This document shows, piece by piece, positions 1 to 6,036 of a stretch of DNA of 6,093 nucleotides. A model generated the notes under the pieces. It was given only the letters and a program-made list of their open reading frames with translations, was not told the origin of the DNA and searched no databases. Origin of the DNA: Oscillospiraceae bacterium (lineage in GTDB: Bacteria; Bacillota; Clostridia; Oscillospirales; Ruminococcaceae); NCBI GenBank assembly GCA_017440425.1, contig JAFSHJ010000025.1, positions 1-6,093 of the forward strand, given 5' to 3'. Numbering within the stretch: position 1 is the stretch's first letter; each line of letters starts with the position of its first letter. The position numbers and the translations under genes are program-made.

Positions 1-20
1 GTCGGAAGCAAAATTCCGAC
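1..20 (-). terminator. Candidate terminator hairpin after the Gfo/Idh/MocA gene
   Basis: A perfect 7-bp inverted repeat, GTCGGAA (1-7) and TTCCGAC (14-20), has a 6-base loop. It starts 14 bases past the leftward oxidoreductase stop codon, which is where an intrinsic terminator would be expected. The diagnostic T-run would lie to the left of position 1, outside the window, so termination cannot be confirmed. It could also be part of a larger repeat cut by the window edge. Confidence 0.4.
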
Positions 21-34
21 CGTTATATGCTTTT

Positions 35-1027
35 TTAAAACTTTATAGGCATACCGCCTGCTTCGGAGGATCTGACCGCTGCATCCACCAGGCGAACACC
101 CATCAATCCGTCCTCAATGGGTGTGAACTCGGGTTTTTCGCCCTTGAGCACATCGATAAAGTAGCGGGTCTCATCCAGTTTTGCTGGGGTATCGAACTTC
201 AGGGTCTCGGAACGAACCTCACCCTTGGTGTATGTAATGGTCACGTTGTTCTCGTTGCCGAACTCTGCCACGCAATTTTCAAAAATAATTTTGAATCTGC
301 CCACCCATCTGCCGGGTACAGAGCAGTTGGAACCAACGATGCTGCCCATTGCCTTGCCCTTGAACTTAAGGGAAACGGCACTGGAATCGTCAACGGTATA
401 TTCCGGTACATCTTCGTGGGAGAGCTTTTCAACGAATCCTGCAACGGTATCCACCTCGCCCATGATATAGTATGCCATATCATAGAGATGGATGACCTGC
501 TCAAACACCTGACCTCCGCAGAGCTCACGTTTGATCCACCAGGGTGTGTGCAGGCTGTTGCACTCGTATATTGCAGTATACATTATGGGGCGTCCGGTGA
601 TGCCCTCTTCCATCAGCTTGCGGACGTGCTTTACAGCACCGCCGAAGCGCATATGATAACCCACCATGGAGACAACGCCGTTCTCTCGCACTGCCTTTGC
701 AATGCTCTCGGCACGCTCAACATTGATGGCTATAGGCTTTTCCGTGAATACGGCTATCTTCTTTGCCGCAGCCTTTTCGATCTGTCCGTTGTGAGCAAAG
801 GGAGGCAGACAAACATACAGCGCATCCATCTCCACCTTGTCCAGCATCTCGTCAAAATCGGAATAAACGGGAATATTCAGTCCTTTTTCCGCATTAAAAC
901 GGTCACCGCCGCCGGTTGCGGAACACATTGCAACGATCTCCACGTCTTCCATTTTGAGCATATTTCCGGCATGTTCAAAACCCATACCGCCCATGCCCAG
1001 CATGGCAACTCTGATTTTATTTTTCAT
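35..1027 (-). CDS. Gfo/Idh/MocA-family NAD(P)-dependent oxidoreductase
   Basis: A 330-residue soluble dehydrogenase, a normal length for the family. The N-terminal Rossmann fold opens with the dinucleotide-binding motif GMGGMG (residues 11-16). The family EKP signature follows at residues 96-98, where Lys97 is the usual catalytic lysine. The C-terminal alpha/beta domain has the family's GG...H..D pattern (Gly171-Gly172, His180, Asp183), which normally supplies the other catalytic residues. Members oxidise or reduce hydroxyl groups of sugars, inositols and related polyols, or act on 3-keto-glycosides; the substrate cannot be read from the sequence. The ATG start at 1025-1027 is supported by a GAGGA Shine-Dalgarno (complement of 1036-1040), 8 bases upstream. 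The gene lies 20 bases after the dehydrogenase stop codon, so the two are almost certainly cotranscribed. There is no signal peptide, so the enzyme should be cytoplasmic. Confidence 0.93.
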   Translation of the reverse strand: MKNKIRVAMLGMGGMGFEHAGNMLKMEDVEIVAMCSATGGGDRFNAEKGLNIPVYSDFDEMLDKVEMDALYVCLPPFAHNGQIEKAAAKKIAVFTEKPIAINVERAESIAKAVRENGVVSMVGYHMRFGGAVKHVRKLMEEGITGRPIMYTAIYECNSLHTPWWIKRELCGGQVFEQVIHLYDMAYYIMGEVDTVAGFVEKLSHEDVPEYTVDDSSAVSLKFKGKAMGSIVGSNCSVPGRWVGRFKIIFENCVAEFGNENNVTITYTKGEVRSETLKFDTPAKLDETRYFIDVLKGEKPEFTPIEDGLMGVRLVDAAVRSSEAGGMPIKF

Positions 1028-1047
1028 AAAGCTCGTCCTCGCTACTG

Positions 1048-2127
1048 TTAAAATTCAACGCCCATTTTAACGCTCTTGCTCGGGTTCTGTGCCACAACGT
1101 CAAGATAGGTGTTGCCTGCATCCTCAAAGCTTACGACGGGATCGATGACGTTATCGCATTTGAGAGCGCCCGTGGAGAGCAGATGCCAGCATTCTTCGTT
1201 GATGCGGTCCCAGTTCCAACGGGGATAATCCGGGTTGGGCTCGGAGCAGGCTCTGGAGAAGAAGATGGTTGCGTTGTTCATGTGAGCCTCAAGACCCAGA
1301 TCGAAGTTGCCTCTGCACTTTTTATACCAGCCAACAACAGCAATTCTGCCGCCGTAGGTCACACCGCGCAGCGCAGCCTGAAGTCCGGAATAGGTTCCGC
1401 TGGTCTCGATGACCACATCTGCCCCCTTCTTGTTCGTGAGGTTTTTAACTTCAAGACCAACGTCCTGAGTCATGGGGTCCAGGGCAATATCTGCACCGTT
1501 TGCAAGGGCGATCTCACGGCGCTTTGCAATGGGATCGGATACGATGACGGTTTTTGCGCCCTGCAGCTTTGCCATCTGTGCGGCCATAAGACCGATGGCG
1601 CCGAGACCGCTGATGAGGCAGACGTCGCCGAGACGGAGCATTGAATCTCTCACGCCGCTGAGTGCAAACTGGCAGGGATCATAGCAGAGCGCAGCCTTCC
1701 AGCTCATCTCTTCCGACATTTTGAGAAGATCGTAGCAGCCGCCGAATCCGGGCTCATTCTCTCTGTGAGCATAGGCAACCTGAGTTTCACGCAGGCAGCC
1801 GTAACCCGCAACGCGGTCGCCAACCTTGTAGTCTGTAACGTCTGCGGCAACCTCGGTGATGTGTCCCACCCACATGTTTCCGGGACGGAACACGTTCACG
1901 CCCTTGGGTGCATTGGGGTCGGGTTTTATCTCTATAAAGCATTTGGATTCAATATCGTAATAGCTGGGTACTGCGTCTGCATCTCCCAACCAGCAATGGA
2001 GCTCTGTGCCGTGTTTGGGTGCGGCATAATCCACTTTTATGCGGACCTGACCTGCAGCAAGCTCTTTTTCCTGATACTCTGCGATGCCCACCTTATCCGG
2101 TGCTGTAGCAACAATTTCTCTTGGCAT
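1048..2127 (-). CDS. Medium-chain (alcohol/sorbitol dehydrogenase-like) NAD-dependent dehydrogenase with altered zinc-ligand sites
   Basis: A 359-residue MDR-superfamily protein. The N-terminal GroES-like catalytic domain contains GDRV (103-106). The Rossmann domain carries GLGAIG (174-179), followed by Asp198 at the end of the second strand, which favours NAD over NADP. The usual catalytic-zinc motif CGxD is replaced by H-G-T-E (39-42), although His44 fits the CGTDxH pattern. The expected GHE motif is not recognisable. The third-ligand Glu-Pro region reads Asp150-Pro151. The four-cysteine structural-zinc lobe is absent. It is therefore a dehydrogenase of polyols, sugars or alcohols whose metal dependence is uncertain. 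The ATG start is fixed by a strong GGAGGT Shine-Dalgarno (complement of 2136-2141) with an 8-base spacer. It is first gene of the leftward unit; substrate unknown. Confidence 0.92.
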   Translation of the reverse strand: MPREIVATAPDKVGIAEYQEKELAAGQVRIKVDYAAPKHGTELHCWLGDADAVPSYYDIESKCFIEIKPDPNAPKGVNVFRPGNMWVGHITEVAADVTDYKVGDRVAGYGCLRETQVAYAHRENEPGFGGCYDLLKMSEEMSWKAALCYDPCQFALSGVRDSMLRLGDVCLISGLGAIGLMAAQMAKLQGAKTVIVSDPIAKRREIALANGADIALDPMTQDVGLEVKNLTNKKGADVVIETSGTYSGLQAALRGVTYGGRIAVVGWYKKCRGNFDLGLEAHMNNATIFFSRACSEPNPDYPRWNWDRINEECWHLLSTGALKCDNVIDPVVSFEDAGNTYLDVVAQNPSKSVKMGVEF

Positions 2128-2135
2128 AAAATAAT

Positions 2136-2141
2136 ACCTCC
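2136..2141 (-). promoter_or_regulatory. Strong Shine-Dalgarno of the medium-chain dehydrogenase gene
   Basis: GGAGGT on the leftward strand lies 8 bases before the ATG at 2125-2127. It is a near-perfect anti-16S match and fixes the start. It suggests higher translation than for the second gene, whose site is GAGGA. Confidence 0.85.
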
Positions 2142-2162
2142 ATTAATTTTTTTGCGCATGGG

Positions 2163-2181
2163 TTTATAATTACATTATAAA
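2163..2181. promoter_or_regulatory. Inverted repeat over the -10 box, possible operator
   Basis: TTTATAAT (2163-2170) and ATTATAAA (2174-2181) form a perfect 8-bp inverted repeat with a 3-base centre. It covers the -10 box and the expected transcription start of the dehydrogenase unit, a classic repressor position. The sequence is only A and T in the arms, so chance symmetry is quite possible. Confidence 0.3.
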
Positions 2182-2202
2182 AACCCTGCCATTCAAAATC
2201 AA
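2174..2202 (-). promoter_or_regulatory. Sigma-A-type promoter of the two-gene dehydrogenase unit
   Basis: On the leftward strand a -35 box TTGATT (complement of 2197-2202) is separated by exactly 17 bases from a consensus -10 box TATAAT (complement of 2174-2179). The predicted start is near 2167, giving a leader of about 40 bases with the GGAGGT site. The promoter lies in the 104-base gap between the AraC-type gene and the dehydrogenase. I see no convincing terminator in that gap, so readthrough from the regulator gene is also possible. Confidence 0.8.
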
Positions 2203-2231
2203 TGACGGTATTACTGTTATTTTTTGCACTT

Positions 2232-3083
2232 TTAAAGATTTTTAAACATAACACCGGACTGTGTTACGTCTCTTTTTGAAAGGTTGGAGGGACTTACCCC
2301 TTTGACAGACTTAAACAGACGGGAAAACACCGAAACATCACTGAAACCAAACATTTCCGCCACCTCTCCCACCGTTTTTTCTCCGCTTTCCAGCAGTTTG
2401 CCTGCCCTCTCCATTTGAATTTTACGATAAAGTTTGATTGGCGGAATGCCGAAATATTCCGAAAAACGGTTGGATATATAGGTTGGGTGCATATTGTATT
2501 TTTCCGCAAAAAAGCTAAGAGTTAACTGATTTACATCTCCGCTGACAATGGTCTCCAGCATCTCCTTGAAAGCATTCGGCACATCTGCAAATCTGCTCTC
2601 GTCACCGTTTTCACCGATCTCTTCCAACAGGTTTCCCAGCACCTCCAGAATGCAGGCAAGGCGATGGAAACTGTTTTTAACGGAGTTTTGCTCGCCCATT
2701 GCATTATTGCGGTTGTTGAAAAGGCTCTCAAACCGCCGGCTGTCCTTTATGTTGTGCACGATCGGAAGGCGAAAAAGCTTAAGCATATCAACGGTATCGT
2801 ACACTTTATAATCGAAATGCCACCACAGAAAAACGCTCTGCTCGTCGGTTACTTTATAGTGGTTGTGCCTCACGTTTGCGGGGATGATAACTACACTTCT
2901 CGGCTCAAGACGGTATTCCTGACCGTCTATCCTCAGCACGGCGCTGCCCTCGGAAAGATAGGACATAACGTAAAACGGGAACACTCTGTCCGTGCATTTC
3001 ATCTCTGTCCGCTTGTCAATGCCGTATTCATATATTTTAATGGATGCACACGATATCAGATCCTGCAGACCGTCCACGTTCAC
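2232..3083 (-). CDS. AraC-family transcriptional regulator with cupin-like sensor domain
   Basis: A 283-residue regulator, the usual length for two-domain AraC proteins. Residues of about 34-92 form a cupin-like beta-barrel sensor, with the typical run GSAVLRIDGQEYRLEP and then VVIIPANVRHNHY. Residues of about 188-270 form the double helix-turn-helix DNA-binding domain: the first helix-turn-helix is around AEKYNMHPTYISNRFSEYFG, the second around VGEVAEMFGFSDVSVFSRLFK, ending in GVSPSNL. The proposed start is GTG (3081-3083), preceded by AGGAA (complement of 3091-3095) with a 7-base spacer. A second GTG at codon 3, spaced 8 bases from AGGGG (3086-3090), is equally plausible; the ATG at codon 28 would cut off the region just before the sensor and has less support. 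The gene is divergent from the rhamnosidase gene and probably regulates it; the ligand is presumably a sugar. Confidence 0.93.
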   Translation of the reverse strand: MNVDGLQDLISCASIKIYEYGIDKRTEMKCTDRVFPFYVMSYLSEGSAVLRIDGQEYRLEPRSVVIIPANVRHNHYKVTDEQSVFLWWHFDYKVYDTVDMLKLFRLPIVHNIKDSRRFESLFNNRNNAMGEQNSVKNSFHRLACILEVLGNLLEEIGENGDESRFADVPNAFKEMLETIVSGDVNQLTLSFFAEKYNMHPTYISNRFSEYFGIPPIKLYRKIQMERAGKLLESGEKTVGEVAEMFGFSDVSVFSRLFKSVKGVSPSNLSKRDVTQSGVMFKNL

Positions 3084-3101
3084 CGCCCCTTTCCTTTTTT
3101 A

Positions 3102-3130
3102 ATTTTAGCAATGCCGTGCCCCTTTGTCAA
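3102..3130 (-). promoter_or_regulatory. Near-consensus promoter of the AraC-type gene
   Basis: On the leftward strand a perfect -35 TTGACA (complement of 3125-3130) is followed, after exactly 17 bases, by TAAAAT (complement of 3102-3107), five of six matches to the -10 consensus. A TG dinucleotide one base before the -10 gives an extended -10. The predicted start near 3095 leaves a leader of only about a dozen bases, almost all of it ribosome-binding site. Confidence 0.82.
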
Positions 3131-3194
3131 GGAGATAAACCGTCAATTGCTGCTTCGGAGAACTGAATCTGCACTTTTCTTTTCCATCTTTATA

Positions 3195-3203
3195 TGTTAT
3201 AAT
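3195..3203 (+). promoter_or_regulatory. Extended -10 promoter of the rhamnosidase gene
   Basis: TGTTATAAT contains a perfect -10 TATAAT (3198-3203) with the extended TG at 3195-3196. At 17 bases upstream the -35 position reads TTTTCT (3175-3180), a poor match to TTGACA. A consensus -10 with a weak -35 is typical of activator-dependent promoters, consistent with control by the divergent AraC-type protein. The predicted start near 3210 gives a leader of about 30 bases. Confidence 0.75.
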
Positions 3204-3215
3204 ACAGTAAAATAT

Positions 3216-3239
3216 TCGTTTGAAACGAGGGATTTCAAA
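3216..3239 (+). promoter_or_regulatory. Overlapping palindromes around the rhamnosidase ribosome-binding site
   Basis: Two overlapping symmetries occupy the leader. TCGTTT-G-AAACGA (3216-3228) is a 13-base perfect palindrome. TTTGAAA (3219-3225) and TTTCAAA (3233-3239) form a perfect 7-bp stem with a 7-base loop that contains the Shine-Dalgarno GAGGG (3227-3231), with the ATG immediately after the stem. The Shine-Dalgarno itself is 8 bases from the ATG at 3240 and supports that start. Either a DNA operator or a weak RNA switch is possible; the stem is AT-rich. Confidence 0.45.
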
Positions 3240-5705
3240 ATGAAACGCATACATTTTTCCACAGCAAAAGCTGTGTTTTCCCCCTTTTCCCTCCCCGTAA
3301 ACAGCACGATCGGTCAATATGGCTTTTATTATAAGCTGGATCTCTCCGACTACGCTGACTCGGTGGATGACTCCGATTCCCATCTCTCCATTGAGCGCGC
3401 TCTTCTCAAGCTGACCGCCCGCAGCATATACCGACTCTATATCAACGGTGATATGGTTATGCACGGTCCTGCCAGAACAACTCACGGCTACTGTCGCGTG
3501 GATGAGCTTGACATAACCGACCGTTTGATTGACGGAATCAACCACATTGCTGTGGAAGTTATAGAATATCAAAACACCGCACCTTTATACGACCGTTATT
3601 CCAATGACTCCACTTTGGAGAGTGGTCTTTTCATTGCCGAGCTGGAGGTTGACGGCGAAATCCTCGCTGCCACCGGTCGGGATGATTGGCAGGTGTGTCA
3701 CATCAAGGCTCGCGCACCTCTCAGCGAGCGCATTTCACATTGCCGTGAGAGCCTTGAAGTTTACACCATCGATGATGATTATTACACATGGAAACTGGGA
3801 CTTTCGGATTTTGTCCCGGTTGTGCCTTTGGAAGATGAGCCTGTTTATCTGCCGCACGATGCACTGAAGCCCAACTTTAACGAAACCGTTTTCAGCAATC
3901 TGCTGGAATTTGGTGCTTGCCGCATCGACAACGACAAATATGTACCGGATATGTTTTTTGAAAAGCACAAATATATTGCCACTCTGCCTGAACGTCCCAC
4001 CTCCGATTGCCGTCACACCTTCCCCAGTGATAAAGGTCACCTCCGTGCCAATTACTGCCAGGACGGTCTTGCACTGACCGCAACCGACACCGACGATTTT
4101 TACGCCATGTGGGACGGCGGCGAAAGCAACGTGGGCTTCATCAGCATAGCTGTCTCCTGCGAGCGGGAGGGAACCATCGACATCGTCCACTCCGAAGCAT
4201 TGGAGACGGACGGTTCAATGAGCTATAAATATAATGTTGTGACACGCTTGCATGTTCCTGCAGGCTTTACAGAATTTGTCGCCATGGAGCCCGATCTCGT
4301 AAGATACATCACGGTCTATTTCAGGGGCGTTGGAAACGTCACCCTCCACAAGCTCTCTGTTTTGGACTATACATATCCCGATGAGCACCGTGCAGCCTTC
4401 CTCTGCAGCAATGAAGACGTTAACCGAATCTATAACGCTGCCAAAAAGACACTTATCCTCAACACTCAGGATATCTTTATGGATTGCCCGGGACGTGAAC
4501 GCGGAGGCTGGCTTTGCGATTCTCTCTGGACCGCCCGTGCCGCATCTCTGCTGCTCTCCGACAGCCTTGTTGAGCGCGAATTTTTGGAAAACTATCTCCA
4601 CACCTCCGCCGCAGAGATGGGACACGCCATGTTCCCCGGAGTTTATCCCAATTCACAAAAATCCTATGACGGTATCCCCGGGCTTTCCACCTGGTCTTTT
4701 TGGCTTATGTGCGAGATCTGCGAGTTTATCCGCCGCACGGGTGACACAGATTTTCGCGATGAACACAAGCCCCGCATTGCCGCAATGATAAACGGCGTGA
4801 ACGAGTTTATTGGTGAAAGCGGTCTGCTTGAGAATCTGCCAAATATTTTTATAGATTGGTCCCTCTCTAACAATCCAAACAATCAGCAGCCTATCTCCAC
4901 CCCCGCAAACGCACTTTACGCCTATACGCTGATTCAGCTTGGCGAAACCTTTGCAGAACCCGATTGGGTAACTCAGGGACAGAAAATGCGCTCTGTTTTG
5001 CGCAGCGCTCTGCTCCACGCCACCAACCTCCACGATATAAAAACCATATCCGATGCACTTTTTGTGGACAAGAACGGCAATCTCCGAGGAAAAGAAATTG
5101 TAACAGAAAGTGCCACCGTCACAACCTTGTGGACAGGTTTGTTTACTCCATCTGAAGCGCCTGCTCTTTTCAAAAACACCCGCGACAAAATGGGACCTGC
5201 TCCCCGTTTCTCAAAAGACCCCAACATTGGTGCCAGCAATCTGTTTATCGGTTTGTGCATTCGCCTTGACATGCTCACACGCAACGGCTATTGCGACAAG
5301 ATGTATGAGGATATGCTTGCAATTTATCTGCCGCAGCTCAAAGAAGGACCCGGCACCCTGTGGGAGAGCCAGCTCATTGACGGCACTTCACGCTGCCACG
5401 GCTTCACCGCGCACGCAGGCGTCCATCTTATGCGTGACATGCTTGGCCTCGGTTTCCCATTATACGAAAAGGACGGCAACGGCACTCCTGCCATCACCAT
5501 TGCCCCCCACATCTGCGGTTTGCGCTGGGCAAGAGGCAGCCTTGAGACGGATTCCGGCATAATAAACGTATATTGGAAATATGATGGCGACAGCTTTGCC
5601 CTCAAAGTTTCTGTTCCCTCCGGCATAAAGCACCGCATTGAGCTTCCCCGCGAGGTGCGTGCGCTGGATGAAACTTGTGTTTCAATTACTGTTGACGAAT
5701 ATTGA
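3240..5705 (+). CDS. GH78-family alpha-L-rhamnosidase (cytoplasmic)
   Basis: An 821-residue glycoside hydrolase predicted to release terminal alpha-L-rhamnose by an inverting mechanism. The N-terminal part (about 55-110, with LYINGDMVMHGPART) resembles the rhamnosidase jelly-roll accessory domain. A second beta-sandwich spans about 270-375. The (alpha/alpha)6 catalytic barrel runs from about 385 to 735, and a small C-terminal beta domain from about 745 to 821. The GH78 signature DCPGRERGGWLCD (415-427) keeps Asp415, Glu420 and Asp427 with the spacing of the known catalytic triad region. The late LWE (Glu709) and SRCH (His720) fit the conserved base region. Cys426 stands where most members have Gly. 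No signal peptide or membrane segment is visible. The start is ATG with GAGGG 8 bases upstream; the frame is open to 2664, but that part is antisense to the regulator gene and lies upstream of the promoter. The exact substrate is not readable. Confidence 0.93.
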   Translation: MKRIHFSTAKAVFSPFSLPVNSTIGQYGFYYKLDLSDYADSVDDSDSHLSIERALLKLTARSIYRLYINGDMVMHGPARTTHGYCRVDELDITDRLIDGINHIAVEVIEYQNTAPLYDRYSNDSTLESGLFIAELEVDGEILAATGRDDWQVCHIKARAPLSERISHCRESLEVYTIDDDYYTWKLGLSDFVPVVPLEDEPVYLPHDALKPNFNETVFSNLLEFGACRIDNDKYVPDMFFEKHKYIATLPERPTSDCRHTFPSDKGHLRANYCQDGLALTATDTDDFYAMWDGGESNVGFISIAVSCEREGTIDIVHSEALETDGSMSYKYNVVTRLHVPAGFTEFVAMEPDLVRYITVYFRGVGNVTLHKLSVLDYTYPDEHRAAFLCSNEDVNRIYNAAKKTLILNTQDIFMDCPGRERGGWLCDSLWTARAASLLLSDSLVEREFLENYLHTSAAEMGHAMFPGVYPNSQKSYDGIPGLSTWSFWLMCEICEFIRRTGDTDFRDEHKPRIAAMINGVNEFIGESGLLENLPNIFIDWSLSNNPNNQQPISTPANALYAYTLIQLGETFAEPDWVTQGQKMRSVLRSALLHATNLHDIKTISDALFVDKNGNLRGKEIVTESATVTTLWTGLFTPSEAPALFKNTRDKMGPAPRFSKDPNIGASNLFIGLCIRLDMLTRNGYCDKMYEDMLAIYLPQLKEGPGTLWESQLIDGTSRCHGFTAHAGVHLMRDMLGLGFPLYEKDGNGTPAITIAPHICGLRWARGSLETDSGIINVYWKYDGDSFALKVSVPSGIKHRIELPREVRALDETCVSITVDEY

Positions 5706-5721
5706 TGCCTCAAACTAAACT

Positions 5722-5816
5722 AAAAACACGCGCCCTCTCCCCCCGTTACACGGGGACAGCTTCAAAAAGAAGCTGTGTCACAGCAAAGCTGTGACGGAGA
5801 GGGCGCATTTGTTTTT
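5722..5816. repeat. Gapless four-arm palindrome (77-base core), probable bidirectional terminator or dispersed repeat
   Basis: The closing stem GCGCCCTCTCC (5730-5740) pairs perfectly with GGAGAGGGCGC (5796-5806). Inside are three perfect hairpins without a single unpaired base between them: CCCCGT/ACGGGG (5741-5755, loop TAC), ACAGCTTC/GAAGCTGT (5756-5776, loop AAAAA) and GTCACAGC/GCTGTGAC (5777-5795, loop AAA). Outside, AAAAACA (5722-5728) can pair with TGTTTTT (5810-5816) across a 1x3 internal loop. The A-tract and T-tract give terminator geometry in both directions, and it begins 16 bases past the rhamnosidase stop codon. It resembles intergenic palindromic repeats common in Clostridia genomes (recall, not a search). 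Confidence 0.8.
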
Positions 5817-5916
5817 ATGATCGATTTTTATACTGATTTTATTTTCGTCAGGGTAGAAGTATAGACTCGAAGTCTCACATATAAATCCAGATCATCTGCA
5901 AAGCGGATACCTTTAC
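5817..5916. other. Non-coding spacer with short palindromes
   Basis: No supportable gene. Three small symmetric elements are visible: AGACT-CGA-AGTCT (5863-5875), CAGAT-C-ATCTG (5888-5898), and ATCTGC/GCGGAT (5894-5899 and 5903-5908) with an AAA loop and one G-T pair. The last two overlap and would be alternative folds. The AAA loop echoes the third arm of the upstream four-arm element. This may be eroded repeat material; no promoter is convincing. Confidence 0.4.
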
Positions 5917-6001
5917 TTTTTCACTATTCACTATTACTTATTATCCAATCGACAATTTTCGAAAGAGAAGATTGAAAAGTGAAGAGGTAATAGTGAAAAA
6001 A
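5917..6001. repeat. Imperfect inverted repeat with period-7 arm duplication, MITE-like remnant
   Basis: TTCACTATTAC (5927-5937) is a perfect 11-bp inverted match to GTAATAGTGAA (5987-5997). The left arm is partly duplicated: TTCACTATT occurs at 5920-5928 and again at 5927-5935, overlapping with a 7-base period. Inside, CAATC (5946-5950) pairs with GATTG (5970-5974), and TTTCGAAA forms a short self-complementary centre. No coding potential is visible. The layout suits a small non-autonomous mobile or REP-like element, but no target-site duplication is clear. Confidence 0.5.
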
Positions 6002-6004
6002 TAA

Positions 6005-6036
6005 AAACGACAAGCTTCTGTCGAAACTTGTCGTTT
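6005..6036 (-). terminator. Bidirectional intrinsic terminator, probably of a leftward gene beyond the window
   Basis: A perfect 10-bp stem, AAACGACAAG (6005-6014) and CTTGTCGTTT (6027-6036), has a 12-base loop. Read leftward it ends in TTTTTATTTTTT, a strong U-tract; read rightward it is followed by CTTTTTG, a weaker one. In the leftward direction two frames entering from the right edge close just before it (TAG at 6052-6054 and at 6045-6047), so a leftward gene ending here is likely. CGACA (6008-6012) can alternatively pair with TGTCG (6019-6023) inside the loop. Confidence 0.75.

Noticed and set aside
416..1051. 211-codon rightward open frame
   Set aside because: It is a shadow of the Gfo/Idh/MocA gene, with no recognisable domain and no credible ribosome-binding site.
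3216..3232. Catabolite-repression (cre) operator at the rhamnosidase leader
   Set aside because: TGAAACG is one base short of the cre half-site spacing and the other half does not match.
2664..3239. Open extension of the rhamnosidase frame 192 codons upstream
   Set aside because: It is antisense to the AraC-type gene and lies upstream of the extended -10 promoter. The ATG at 3240 has a correct Shine-Dalgarno and begins the recognisable protein.
3105..3572. 155-codon leftward open frame overlapping the divergent promoter region
   Set aside because: It is antisense to the rhamnosidase N-terminus, covers both promoters, and has no family features.
5730..5806. 77-base cloverleaf as a tRNA
   Set aside because: The closing stem is 11 bp rather than 7, there is no GTTC-type T-loop, no 7-base anticodon loop and no CCA end. 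The arms are hairpins with 3- to 5-base loops.
5920..5937. Short tandem TTCACTATT units as a CRISPR or other repeat array
   Set aside because: There are only two overlapping 9-base copies with a 7-base period and no spacers; a simple duplication within one arm of an inverted repeat explains it.
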